Assembly (NCBI GenBank): GCA_037367405.1
Contig: JAZKJV010011400.1
Span: 8,058,501 to 8,122,500, forward strand
Reading direction: 5' to 3'
DNA: 64,000 bases
From: Ottelia alismoides
Taxonomy: Eukaryota > Streptophyta > Magnoliopsida > Alismatales > Hydrocharitaceae
A model generated the notes under the pieces. The model searched no databases. It was not told where the DNA came from and saw only the letters and a program-made list of their open reading frames with translations. Each line of letters opens with the position of its first letter. The first letter of the stretch is position 1. Both the position numbers and the translations under genes were made by a program. This document shows, piece by piece, positions 17,872 through 26,265 of the stretch.

Positions 17872-18033
17872 AAGAATCGATCCCAGGGTGCTAACGTGAA
17901 ACCGTTTCTTCCTTGGTTAATGAGTGCCTTTGACCCGAAAAACTTTTGCTCAAGTGCTTAGCCCCGACTTGAACGGTGCCGATTGCCTCATGGTCGCCAG
18001 GCAGGTTTTGATGCACAATAGAAGCGGTGCATT

Positions 18034-18192
18034 GGTTAGTTGGCCAGCGTCACTTAAGCCTTCTGGGGAGCCACCGTCACCAAACGGTGGACGCGAAAGC
18101 TAACGCTTCCAGCGCCTGGCAGCGGTGGTCTCGAAGACCGTTTCCAGTAAAGCTGCCCAGTTGGCTCTAATTAGTGGCGCTGTCCAATTGGA
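18034..18192. repeat. Family-1 MITE-like element, diverged copy
   Basis: Left end ttagttggccagcgtcactt and right end agtggcgctgtccaattgg match the family-1 ends with several changes. The core (gccaccgtcaccaaacggtgg ... ccagcgcctggcagcggtgg, given here in pieces) is also diverged. It ends 30 bases before the start of the glutaminase-like gene and may carry or displace its promoter. Confidence 0.65.
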
Positions 18193-18222
18193 TTGGGTAT
18201 TCAATAAAGGCGGGTAAGAGAT

Positions 18223-20781
18223 ATGCGTTATCGAGATAGTTTTCTGTTTTCCTTGGCGTGCCTGATCCTGGCCACGGCGGCTTGGGCTCAAGAGGCGATT
18301 CGACCTCCGGCGGTCCCCTTGGTGGCCTGCGATCCGTACTTCAGCGTCTGGTCACAGAGTGACCGCTTATGGGATGCGCCGACGACGCACTGGACAGGTC
18401 AAGCGCATCGACTGGCAGCTCTGGTGAGAATAGACGGCCGTGCCTATCGCTTGATGGGCTCCGAACCGCAGACGATTGCGGCGCTGAAGCAACTCTCTGT
18501 TCAGGTCCTGCCGACTCAGACCATCTACGAGTTTGGTGGCCGCGGTGTAGCGGTAACCTTGACCTTTACAACGCCTGCGCTGCCCAGCGACCTGGCGCTG
18601 CTCAGTCGCCCCACGACCTATATCGATTGCCGAGTTGCAGCCACCGATGGCCAGGCTCATGCAGTCGAATTCTACTTTGACGCAAGTGGTGAACTGACTA
18701 CGAACCAGCGATCGCAAAAGGTGACGGGTACCAGCCAATCGCTAGACAACGCTTTGGCTCTCCAACTTGGTTCGACCTCGCAGCACGTGCTGGGCAAGTC
18801 GGGTGACGATCTGCGGATCGACTGGGGCTACTTGTATGTTGCGGCGGACAAGTCATTCCAGCCCAACGCTGCCTTTGGCGAAGCGGAAGTCCTGCGCGAA
18901 GCGTTTGATGCGCAAGGCGCGGCCGCTCTGAAGTCCCGTGCATTTGAGTTTCCAACTTCCGCGCAGCAAGTTTCCGCGGCGGTGGCTTTTTCAATTGGTC
19001 AGGCCAGCCATCAGCCGGCCTCCGGTTATGTCATACTGGCTTACGATGACTTGTACTCGATCGAATACATGCGACATCCGCTGCGTCCATACTGGCGCAA
19101 AGATGGTTGGGAGGCCGCGGACCTGTTGCAGGCCGCGATAACCGACCATCAGACTCTATTGCAGCGCTGCGCACAGTTCGATCAACAGTTGATGGCTGAT
19201 CTACGCCAGGCTGGCGGTGAGCAATATGCCCACATCGGCGCGCTGGCCTATCGTCAGTGTTTTGCAGCCGGCAAGTTTGTGGCCGATGCCAATGGCCAGC
19301 CACTGCAATTCAGCAAAGAGAATCACTCCAACGGCTGTATCGCAACTTCCGATGTGTTTTATCCAATGGCGCCGCAGTTCCTGCTCTTTGGTCCCACCTT
19401 GACCAAGTCTTTCCTGGTCCCATTCATGGAGTACGCAGCGTCTGAGCGATGGCGTTTTCCGTTTGCACCACACGACCTGGGAACTTATCCAAAGGCCAAT
19501 GGTCAGCGCTACGGTGGAGGCGAGCGAAACGAAGTCGACCAGATGCCGGTAGAGGAGTGCGGTAACTTGCTGCTGCTATTTGGCGCGCTAGCCCGCATGG
19601 AAGGCAATGCAGATTTTGCCGCGCGTTATTGGAAGCAACTGAGCATGTGGGCCGCTTACTTGCGCGACAAGGGTTTTGATCCGGAAAACCAACTATGCAC
19701 TGACGACTTTGCCGGCCATTTGGCTCACAACGTGAACTTGAGTGCCAAAGCCATCTGCGGGCTGGGCGCGTACGCGCAGTTGGCCGAAATGCGCGGCATG
19801 CCAGAGGAAGCCAGGCTCTATCGCCAGACGGCTCAGGACTTTGTTAAGAAGTGGATGGCCGCTGCCGACGATGGCGACCATTATCGACTGGCCTTTGACA
19901 AGCCGGGATCGTGGAGTCAGAAATACAACCTCGTCTGGGATCGCTTGCTGGAACTGAATCTCTTTCCTCAAGAAGTTTACGAGAAAGAGATGGCATTCTA
20001 TTTGAAGACTCAGCGTCAGTACGGCTTGCCGCTGGACAATCGATCCGACTACACCAAGTTAGATTGGATCCTGTGGACAGCCACGCTGACAGAGAAGCCT
20101 GAAGATTTCCGCGCCCTGGTCGCACCTGTGCATCGCTTTCTGAATCAGACGCCCGACCGATCACCCATGACTGACTGGTACTTTACGTCGACGGCCCGCA
20201 AGACTGGCTTTACGGCCAGGCCGGTGGTGGGTGGCGTTTTCTTGCCGCTGCTATACAACCGAGAGCTCTGGAAGAAATACGCCTCGCAAGATCAGACTCG
20301 CGCTGCGAATTGGGCCGCCATGCCTGCGCCAATAAAGACAGAGTCGGTCGTCAGCACCGCAGCCAGCGACAACGCAAGCTGCCGTTATACGACCAGGCGG
20401 CCGCCCGAGAACTGGCAAGCCATCGATTTTGATGACTCCAAGTGGTCCAAAGGCCAAGGCGGATTGGGTACGCGTGGAACACCTCAAGCTAAGGTGGGTA
20501 CCGAATGGTCCACCAGCGACATATGGGTACGGCGAACCGTGAAGCTGGCTGACGTTCCCAAACGCGTGGCACTGAAATTGTGGCACGATGAAGATGCCGA
20601 GATCTATATCAACGGGCAATTGGTGTTGGAACTGAGTGGTTATACGACCGAGTATGAATTGGTCGAAATCCCGGCGGGCTCGCTAAAAGCCGGCGTGAAT
20701 GTCATCGCCATCCATTGCCATCAAACTGGAGGTGGCCAGTACCTGGACTTTGGCATCGATGCAATCGTTGCCGGCAAGTAA
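18223..20781 (+). CDS. Secreted glutaminase A-like protein (DUF4964/DUF5127/DUF4965) with C-terminal jelly roll
   Basis: 852 residues from the ATG at 18223; signal peptide to about AAWAQE. The opening PPAVPLVACDPYFSVWSQSD with WTGQAHRLAALVRIDG is the signature of the family that includes fungal glutaminase A (DUF4964 then DUF5127). The central alpha/alpha-toroid region (GCIATSDVFYPMAPQFLLFG, PFAPHDLGTYPKANGQRYGG, DQMPVEECGNLLLLFGALAR, LCTDDFAGHLAHNVNLSAKA) matches DUF4965/DUF1793. The last 150 residues form an added galactose-binding-like domain (IDFDDSKWSKGQGGLGT, DIWVRRTVKLA, LWHDEDAEIYINGQLV, VIAIHCHQTGGGQYLDFG). Family members are extracellular; glutaminase activity is known for the fungal enzyme only, so the substrate is uncertain. 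Confidence 0.85.
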   Translation: MRYRDSFLFSLACLILATAAWAQEAIRPPAVPLVACDPYFSVWSQSDRLWDAPTTHWTGQAHRLAALVRIDGRAYRLMGSEPQTIAALKQLSVQVLPTQTIYEFGGRGVAVTLTFTTPALPSDLALLSRPTTYIDCRVAATDGQAHAVEFYFDASGELTTNQRSQKVTGTSQSLDNALALQLGSTSQHVLGKSGDDLRIDWGYLYVAADKSFQPNAAFGEAEVLREAFDAQGAAALKSRAFEFPTSAQQVSAAVAFSIGQASHQPASGYVILAYDDLYSIEYMRHPLRPYWRKDGWEAADLLQAAITDHQTLLQRCAQFDQQLMADLRQAGGEQYAHIGALAYRQCFAAGKFVADANGQPLQFSKENHSNGCIATSDVFYPMAPQFLLFGPTLTKSFLVPFMEYAASERWRFPFAPHDLGTYPKANGQRYGGGERNEVDQMPVEECGNLLLLFGALARMEGNADFAARYWKQLSMWAAYLRDKGFDPENQLCTDDFAGHLAHNVNLSAKAICGLGAYAQLAEMRGMPEEARLYRQTAQDFVKKWMAAADDGDHYRLAFDKPGSWSQKYNLVWDRLLELNLFPQEVYEKEMAFYLKTQRQYGLPLDNRSDYTKLDWILWTATLTEKPEDFRALVAPVHRFLNQTPDRSPMTDWYFTSTARKTGFTARPVVGGVFLPLLYNRELWKKYASQDQTRAANWAAMPAPIKTESVVSTAASDNASCRYTTRRPPENWQAIDFDDSKWSKGQGGLGTRGTPQAKVGTEWSTSDIWVRRTVKLADVPKRVALKLWHDEDAEIYINGQLVLELSGYTTEYELVEIPAGSLKAGVNVIAIHCHQTGGGQYLDFGIDAIVAGK

Positions 20782-20853
20782 GTCGACCGACAACTGACCA
20801 GTCCAAACTGAACGCGACTTTCAGGAAAGACACTTCAGCGTAAACGGAAAATC

Positions 20854-21522
20854 ATGAACCAGGAATTGCCGATCAAGCAGGAAGACCTCCGACTGGTGGG
20901 CAAGTTCTATTGCAATGATTTTCCCCTGGAGTTGGAAACCACGTCCACTGCGGTCTGCATAATACCTGCGCGCACCACAACGTTTGCGATGGCGGGCATG
21001 ATGATCATCTGCGCGCTCGTTTACAGCTTGCTGGCCGGCCCCTTGGTTTTCTTTCGAGGTGCCAACTTGGATCCACTGTTGTGGACACTGCTGGTACTGG
21101 TGGGCCTGCTGGCAATCGGTGGCCCATTGGCAGGCCACCAGTTACGCTTGAGATATCTCCGGAAGCTGAGTCCACTACTTGAATACAATTCTGTCGATCG
21201 CAGTATCGCCATTCACGCTGGCGCACAGCGTTTTCCGGTGGAACAGGTAATGGGGATCCTCGGCGTGGCTACCTCGGATAAGGACGGTGCAATCAAATCG
21301 GAATTGCAACTGCTAACCAAGGAACAGGACCGAATTGCGATTCACTTAATCGCCACTTCCCTGACCTCGTTTCCCAAACACACATTTGGGAAGATCTTGC
21401 GCGAATTTCATCTCGTTACCAAAGTCCGCTGTTTCATCGCCCAGCCCACAGGCCTGCTCATGCGCGGCGATCCACGCATCGAAGAACTCGTGGCAGTGCC
21501 GAGTGAGCGAGTTGTGGATTGA
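20854..21522 (+). CDS. Hypothetical membrane protein with two transmembrane segments
   Basis: 222 residues from the ATG at 20854, 72 bases after the previous gene on the same strand. A short soluble N-terminus (YCNDFPLELETTSTAVCIIP) precedes two hydrophobic segments (FAMAGMMIICALVYSLLAGP and LLWTLLVLVGLLAIGGPLA), then a soluble C-terminal domain (LEYNSVDRSIAIHAGAQRFP, VMGILGVATSDKDG, KSELQLLTKEQDRIAIHLIA) that resembles a membrane-anchored PH-like module. I recognise no family with confidence. Confidence 0.6.
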   Translation: MNQELPIKQEDLRLVGKFYCNDFPLELETTSTAVCIIPARTTTFAMAGMMIICALVYSLLAGPLVFFRGANLDPLLWTLLVLVGLLAIGGPLAGHQLRLRYLRKLSPLLEYNSVDRSIAIHAGAQRFPVEQVMGILGVATSDKDGAIKSELQLLTKEQDRIAIHLIATSLTSFPKHTFGKILREFHLVTKVRCFIAQPTGLLMRGDPRIEELVAVPSERVVD

Positions 21523-21620
21523 GCGCCTGCACAGAAGTAGTGCCACTGGCTGTGGCCATAGGTTTTTACTGGATGGCTCGCGCCCAGCCGGCTCCGTTTC
21601 TCAATCAGGCATGGCTGCTA

Positions 21621-22598
21621 CTACCTGGCATGGCAACCGGTGCAGGAGATGGACGACTGGAACAACATGGCAGGTTCTTGCACATCGACTTTGCCGCTGT
21701 CGCATATCCACTTGGCTGTTAATTGTTCCATGTTGTTCAAGCGGCAGTTGAGCACATCTTTGTAAGGCCAGGTTTTGTAGGCTGGAATGCGCGTGATGCT
21801 CTCGTAGACCATGCGCGCCTGGCGATGCTTGCCTTGTTTAACCAGCGCGTCGCCCAAGCCCAACAGCGTTCCTTCGACGTTGTGAGGGGCGATGTCTGTG
21901 TTGTAGCAGACGGTTTGATTCTTCGACTTCTTGGCCAGGATGAAGAATCCGAATTCACCCAGGCGCGGGAAACTGCGTGGGACGCGAATACCAGCGCAGG
22001 AGTCGAGCGTTTCATAGTAGGCTTCAACGGCCGCTTCATAGCGTGGATGATCAGGGGGCAACATGGCTGTCAGCACCCAGCCCTCGACGAATCCATGAAA
22101 CTGGGGATAGATGTTCGTATTGCGTTCCAATTCGCAGGCTGCTTCTTCCATCATCTGACGGTTACCCTGCATGGCGCCCAATTGATATTTGGCCGAACTG
22201 ACAAAGCCGGGGGTCAAACGATTACTGGGATCCATGCACGCCGCTTGTTGGACATACTGCAAGCTTTGCACGGCCAACCCCTGTGTCGCGGCCGAAGGAA
22301 TGCAACCTCGGTTGTGCTCGACAACTTTCCAAAAACTGCACAGGCCGGTCAGCGAGACCATATGTGGATCAGTCGGGTCGGCCGCCGTAGCCGCCGTCAA
22401 GGCCGCCAGAGCTTGATCGGAGTGCGCATAATCGGCCGAATGAAAGACGGTCCAGAAAAACTGTGCGGCCTGTGCCGATTGGGCATTATGATACGCGTGC
22501 GGCGGCTTGCGGTAGCAGACAGGCGTCTTATCCGAGATGGCCTTACAACTTGCCAGGCTTAAGATCGCCAGGCAGGCAAAAAGCAAATACGGGCGCAT
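21621..22598 (-). CDS. TPR-like lipoprotein with a C-terminal CxxCH motif
   Basis: 325 residues from the ATG at 22598, chosen because GGAGG lies seven bases upstream. The signal peptide ends in a lipobox (LASC, Cys18), so the protein should be lipid-anchored outside the cytoplasmic membrane. The body is helical with pairs resembling tetratricopeptide repeats (SDQALAALTAATAADPTDPH, AVQSLQYVQQAACMDPSNR, LGLGDALVKQGKHRQARMVY). The very last residues read SCTGCHAR, a c-type heme attachment motif three residues from the end. Other cysteines are numerous. A c-type cytochrome role or assembly function is possible but not shown. Confidence 0.65.
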   Translation of the reverse strand: MRPYLLFACLAILSLASCKAISDKTPVCYRKPPHAYHNAQSAQAAQFFWTVFHSADYAHSDQALAALTAATAADPTDPHMVSLTGLCSFWKVVEHNRGCIPSAATQGLAVQSLQYVQQAACMDPSNRLTPGFVSSAKYQLGAMQGNRQMMEEAACELERNTNIYPQFHGFVEGWVLTAMLPPDHPRYEAAVEAYYETLDSCAGIRVPRSFPRLGEFGFFILAKKSKNQTVCYNTDIAPHNVEGTLLGLGDALVKQGKHRQARMVYESITRIPAYKTWPYKDVLNCRLNNMEQLTAKWICDSGKVDVQEPAMLFQSSISCTGCHAR

Positions 22599-22911
22599 TA
22601 CAACCTCCATGTCCGCGTAAACCGACTTCTCCGAAGTCGACTATCAGTTCTGGCTCGTGTCCAGTTGAGCCCAGCCCATTGGGCTCGTGGGCTAAACGCT
22701 ATAGACAACGGCTCATCTAGACCTTAGTTCGGGCAACTGCATATCAAAAAGAGATCTTTCCTGCAGGGTTAGTGTTATAACGAGTAGATCGTTTTGGACG
22801 CATTGGCAACGCCGGGCAGTTAAACTATTCTCAGCCAGTCCACCCATCTCGCGCTTCACCGTATAAGCATCCAGATGCGCGTTCCTCATTCCCTCCACTC
22901 CAGAACCCACC
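22599..22911. other. Divergent intergenic region
   Basis: These 313 bases separate the lipoprotein gene (leftward) and the SGNH hydrolase (rightward) and should hold both promoters. A short imperfect hairpin is visible near 22670-22695 (gagcccagcccattgggctc). I see no gene and no operator I can name. Confidence 0.4.
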
Positions 22912-23874
22912 ATGACAATCCTACGCTACCTCTGGTCGGCATCATTTGCGCTCGCAACCTTGGCATTCGCACTAACGCCCGCTTGGACAGAGGATCGACT
23001 GCCCAGCGTAAAGCGGATCGTATTTATTGGCGATAGTATCACGCATAGTGGTGGTTATGTAGCCAGCCTGGAAGCTGCCGCCATCGTTCAAGATCCCAAG
23101 CGCCAAGTCGAGTTCTTGAACCTCGGCCTGCCTAGTGAAACGGTCTCTGGTTTATCTGAGCCGGGCCATGCCGGCGGCCAATTCCCCAGGCCCGACCTGC
23201 ATGAACGGCTCAAACGCGTTTTGGATCAAACGCAACCCGACCTGGTTGTTGCCTGCTATGGCATGAACGACGGAATCTATTATCCACTGGGCACAGAGCG
23301 TTTTGAGGCCTTCAAGTCAGGTATCGAACGTCTGCATGAGGCAGTTGTTGGTCGAGGTGCCAAGATCATTCACTTGACGCCCGCCTTCTTCGATGCGTTG
23401 CCCAATCAAGACAAGCTGTTGCCGGCTGGACCGGAGCAATACACAACGCCTTACGTGGGCTACGACGAAGTACTGGAAGAGTATTCCAAGTGGTTGTTGA
23501 GCAAGAGAGAGGCCGGCTGGGAAGTCTATGACGTCCACTGGGCCATGAAGTCCGCCGTCCAGCAGCGTCGCAAGACCGATCCTAAATTCACGTTCGCATC
23601 CGACGGTGTGCACCCCAATGCCGATGGCCAGGCCGTGATCGCCATACCGCTGGCGGAAGCCTGGGGACTGAAGATTGACTCGCAAGGCCGACCAATACAT
23701 GCTGAGGGCGAACAGATACTCAAGCTGGTGACCCAAAAACAGAACATCCTCAAGCTGGCCTGGCTGAGCGCCACCCGGCATGTGCGTCCAGGTATCCCCG
23801 AGGGCTTGCCGCTGGAGGAGGCGCGCACAAAAGCTGCAGCCCTCGATCAGCAGGCGCGTCAGTTGGTGCAGTAA
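22912..23874 (+). CDS. Secreted SGNH/GDSL hydrolase
   Basis: 320 residues from the ATG at 22912, with a signal peptide of about 26 residues (ends near PAWTED). All four conserved blocks of the SGNH superfamily are present: block I in IVFIGDSITHSGG (nucleophile Ser42), the Gly block in NLGLPSETVSG, the Asn block in CYGMNDGIYYP, and the Asp/His pair in DGVHPNADGQ. Members cleave acyl or acetyl esters on carbohydrates or lipids. In a planctomycete an extracellular carbohydrate esterase is likely. The specific substrate cannot be read from the sequence. It converges on the terC-like gene, 17 bases between stops. Confidence 0.85.
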   Translation: MTILRYLWSASFALATLAFALTPAWTEDRLPSVKRIVFIGDSITHSGGYVASLEAAAIVQDPKRQVEFLNLGLPSETVSGLSEPGHAGGQFPRPDLHERLKRVLDQTQPDLVVACYGMNDGIYYPLGTERFEAFKSGIERLHEAVVGRGAKIIHLTPAFFDALPNQDKLLPAGPEQYTTPYVGYDEVLEEYSKWLLSKREAGWEVYDVHWAMKSAVQQRRKTDPKFTFASDGVHPNADGQAVIAIPLAEAWGLKIDSQGRPIHAEGEQILKLVTQKQNILKLAWLSATRHVRPGIPEGLPLEEARTKAAALDQQARQLVQ

Positions 23875-23891
23875 GCTAATTGGCCAGCCGA

Positions 23892-24776
23892 TCAAGACTC
23901 GATAGCCGGCGTGCTCCGCCGGGCTACGCGCAGATTCAAGAATTCGACCATCAAGGAAAAGGCCATGGCAAAGTAGATATAGCCTTTGCTGATCGGCGTG
24001 CCGATACCTTCGGCCACCAACATGATGCCGATGATCAGCAGAAAGTTCAGGGCCAGCATCTTGATGGTCGGATTGGCAGCCACAAAGTTACCAACCTGGT
24101 TAGCAAACAGAATCATGACCGCCACCGCCAGAATGACGGCCGCCACCATCACCCATAACTGGTCGGCCATACCAACGGCCGTAATCACACTGTCGAGCGA
24201 GAAAATGATATCCATCAACGCAATCTGAAACAACACGTTACCAAAGCTCGGCTGCTTGGCCTTGGCTTTGCGCTCCGAATGCTGTCCTTCCACCTCGCCG
24301 TGGATCTCATGGATGCTCTTGTAGAGTAAGAACAGGCCGCCAGCCATCAAGATAATGTCGCGCCATGAGACCTCGACAAACTCGCTCCAGGCGTGTCGAT
24401 CCAACACCAGTTTTTTGGCCTCGGTTTGTCCGTGCGCTGAGACTGCATGGGAGGTGGTTTCCGCAGCTTCGGTCGTTGCCTGGTCATCATCATGAAACGG
24501 CTCGACCATAAAGTAGCGCTGCAGGCCATCAACTGGCAATACCTCGTTGAGATGAAAAATCGGTGCCGTCATGCGCGACATCCAGAAGATCATGCTCAAT
24601 AGGACGATCCGCATGACTAAAGCGAGCGCCAGTCCTAAGCGCCGCGCGCTGGTCTGCTGAGCCAACGGCAGCTTGCTGGTCAGGATCGAAATGAATACCA
24701 GATTATCGATGCCCAGCACGATCTCCATCGCGCTGAGGGCAATCAGGGCAATCAAGCTTTCGATAATCACTTCCAT
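23892..24776 (-). CDS. TerC-family integral membrane protein
   Basis: 294 residues from the ATG at 24776. The family signatures are clear: LSAMEIVLGIDNLVFISIL near the start, and MDIIFSLDSVITAVGM in the second half, each with conserved acidic residues inside membrane segments. There are about seven transmembrane helices, with a charged, His- and Asp-rich loop (residues about 95-125, EPFHDDDQATTEAAETTSH) that may contact metal. TerC/Alx-type proteins export manganese or act in tellurium resistance. Manganese homeostasis is the more common role. No yybP-type riboswitch was recognised upstream. Confidence 0.88.
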   Translation of the reverse strand: MEVIIESLIALIALSAMEIVLGIDNLVFISILTSKLPLAQQTSARRLGLALALVMRIVLLSMIFWMSRMTAPIFHLNEVLPVDGLQRYFMVEPFHDDDQATTEAAETTSHAVSAHGQTEAKKLVLDRHAWSEFVEVSWRDIILMAGGLFLLYKSIHEIHGEVEGQHSERKAKAKQPSFGNVLFQIALMDIIFSLDSVITAVGMADQLWVMVAAVILAVAVMILFANQVGNFVAANPTIKMLALNFLLIIGIMLVAEGIGTPISKGYIYFAMAFSLMVEFLNLRVARRSTPAIES

Positions 24777-24807
24777 TTGCGCTCACTCAATTTGTTTTTC
24801 GGCCGTA

Positions 24808-25596
24808 TCATGACAACCAAGGGTCAAGCAAACAAAGTACCGCCATCCACACCAGCAACCCATAGGTCACCGGTCGTAGCCAGCGATCGCCCAACCGATT
24901 GCCCACCTTCAAGCCAACGATGGCTCCCGCGACGACCAAGGGCAAAGCAACTAGCGAGATCTTCATCCCGTCGATGATGCCTGGCCCGAAGGTCAGCAGC
25001 ATGATAATCATTTGCGGCAAGAAGCTGGATAAGTATATGGCAAAAAGAAAACTGCGGGCACGCTTGGCCGCAAATCGCTGGCCGTGAATCCACAGCAACA
25101 TCGGCGGAGCGCTCATGCCACTAAACCCTTGCAGTAGTCCGCTCAATCCAAAAGCGACCCAAACCCACTGCCAGCGGCCAGCGTTTTCCCAGGGACGCGC
25201 GTGAATGCTCTGCGCAATCACTGCCGCCAAGACAATTCCGCCCACAATCGGCTTAATCAAAGCCGAAGAATGGTGAACCACATAAGCCAGAAACAGGATG
25301 CCCAAAGGCAAGAAGGCCAGCCGAATCGCCGCCGGACCGGCAACCTCGCCGAGCGACGTGTGCTGCCTCAGTCGCCAGAGCGCCAGCGCATTCTGAGGCA
25401 ACATGGCCGTAATGATCATCACTTGGGCTTGGGGCAACGAATTACCGGCCCACAAGAGCAGCGGAATACCCAGCAAACCTGCGGCAAAACCTACCGAGGC
25501 CTGGAGACAAGCAGATCCGGCCAATATTGCAATACTCAGCCAGGTTTGAAGGTCGGTCAAAAACACACACGCGTCCGCATCAGTAGCATCAATCAA
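24808..25596 (-). CDS. TauE/SafE-family membrane transporter
   Basis: 262 residues with about eight hydrophobic segments and the inverted-repeat pattern of the family (SACLQASVGFAAGLLGIPLLL and SGLLQGFSGMSAPPMLLWIH, each a G-rich half-site). TauE/SafE proteins export sulfite, sulfoacetate or related organic anions; the substrate is not visible. The frame opens with TTG at 25596. A GTG about ten codons later is an alternative and neither has a strong ribosome-binding site. It precedes the terC-like gene by 31 bases on the same strand, so the two are likely co-transcribed. Confidence 0.78.
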   Translation of the reverse strand: MIDATDADACVFLTDLQTWLSIAILAGSACLQASVGFAAGLLGIPLLLWAGNSLPQAQVMIITAMLPQNALALWRLRQHTSLGEVAGPAAIRLAFLPLGILFLAYVVHHSSALIKPIVGGIVLAAVIAQSIHARPWENAGRWQWVWVAFGLSGLLQGFSGMSAPPMLLWIHGQRFAAKRARSFLFAIYLSSFLPQMIIMLLTFGPGIIDGMKISLVALPLVVAGAIVGLKVGNRLGDRWLRPVTYGLLVWMAVLCLLDPWLS

Positions 25597-25760
25597 GCGT
25601 CAAGACGGCGAGAATGCACGACTTTCAATGGAACGGCTTGCGAGCTTTTCCGCAACCCGGTCCAGGAATTGCATTCAATTGTCTGAGTATATGCGAGGCC
25701 TGGCAGCAGTAGTTCGCCAGGGCCAGGCCGAGTTACCAGTCAGTCTGACAACTTCTCCAG

Positions 25761-26168
25761 GTGACCAGTGGCGAAGAAGTCAAGGTACCGATCTTTATGT
25801 TCGGTAGCGCCGAACGTGCCTTATTGGAACCGGGGCTGGTGCGCTGGCAAGCATTACAGAAAGAGAAAATGGCAGACGCACAGCGCTCACGCCTTGCGCA
25901 GCGCGAAGCCCTAATGCTCTCTTCGGCTGCGCGAGCTTACCAGGCCAATGCTGCACAAGCTGTTCAAGCGCGGATGTTGCAGTTGGATATGCTGGCGATC
26001 GATTCAGGCATTACTGACTTGTGGGAAGTAATGGTCGTACCGCCCAACCCCTACGCGTACCCTTTTTCGATGGTCGTCACGGCTCGAGATAGCGGCACCG
26101 CGCAGGCTCTGGTTCAGGAGCGCTATCCCAATTACGCCATCGACGCCGCGCGAAAACTAGCGCCTTAA
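25761..26168 (+). CDS. Hypothetical protein with alanine/glutamine-rich helix
   Basis: 135 residues from a GTG at 25761; an ATG at 25797 is an alternative and neither has a strong ribosome-binding site. Residues about 28-78 form a long amphipathic helix rich in Ala, Gln and Arg (KMADAQRSRLAQREALMLSS, AYQANAAQAVQARMLQ). They are followed by a compact alpha/beta end (WEVMVVPPNPYAYPFSMVV, SGTAQALVQERYPNYAID). The last part resembles small domains that bind hydrophobic or peptide ligands, but I cannot name a family. Codon use fits the genome, which supports a real gene. Confidence 0.5.
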   Translation: MTSGEEVKVPIFMFGSAERALLEPGLVRWQALQKEKMADAQRSRLAQREALMLSSAARAYQANAAQAVQARMLQLDMLAIDSGITDLWEVMVVPPNPYAYPFSMVVTARDSGTAQALVQERYPNYAIDAARKLAP

Positions 26169-26195
26169 GATGCTGCGACTGTGAGAGCATAGAGA

Positions 26196-26218
26196 GTGCG
26201 ATAGCCGGGCTATCGCAC
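26196..26218. terminator. Hairpin between convergent genes
   Basis: A perfect 11-bp inverted repeat (gtgcgatagcc, one base, ggctatcgcac) lies between the convergent stops of the hypothetical gene (26168) and metK (26266). It lacks a long T-run on either strand, so it may stop transcription in both directions only weakly. Confidence 0.45.
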
Positions 26219-26265
26219 CCTATCGACCAGCGAAGTCTGTAGCTGATGCTACACCTCGCGCGGGG

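Larger units (their letters stand above)
17436..17960. mobile_element. 525-bp non-coding element with perfect 37-bp terminal inverted repeats
   Basis: The 37 bases at 17436-17472 (start taagcacttgagcaaaagtt) are exactly complementary to 17924-17960. Between them lie two arrays of hexanucleotide repeats and no convincing gene. Such long perfect ends around non-coding DNA suggest a transposon relic mobilised in trans, or a large cruciform structure. No transposase is encoded inside. Confidence 0.8.
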
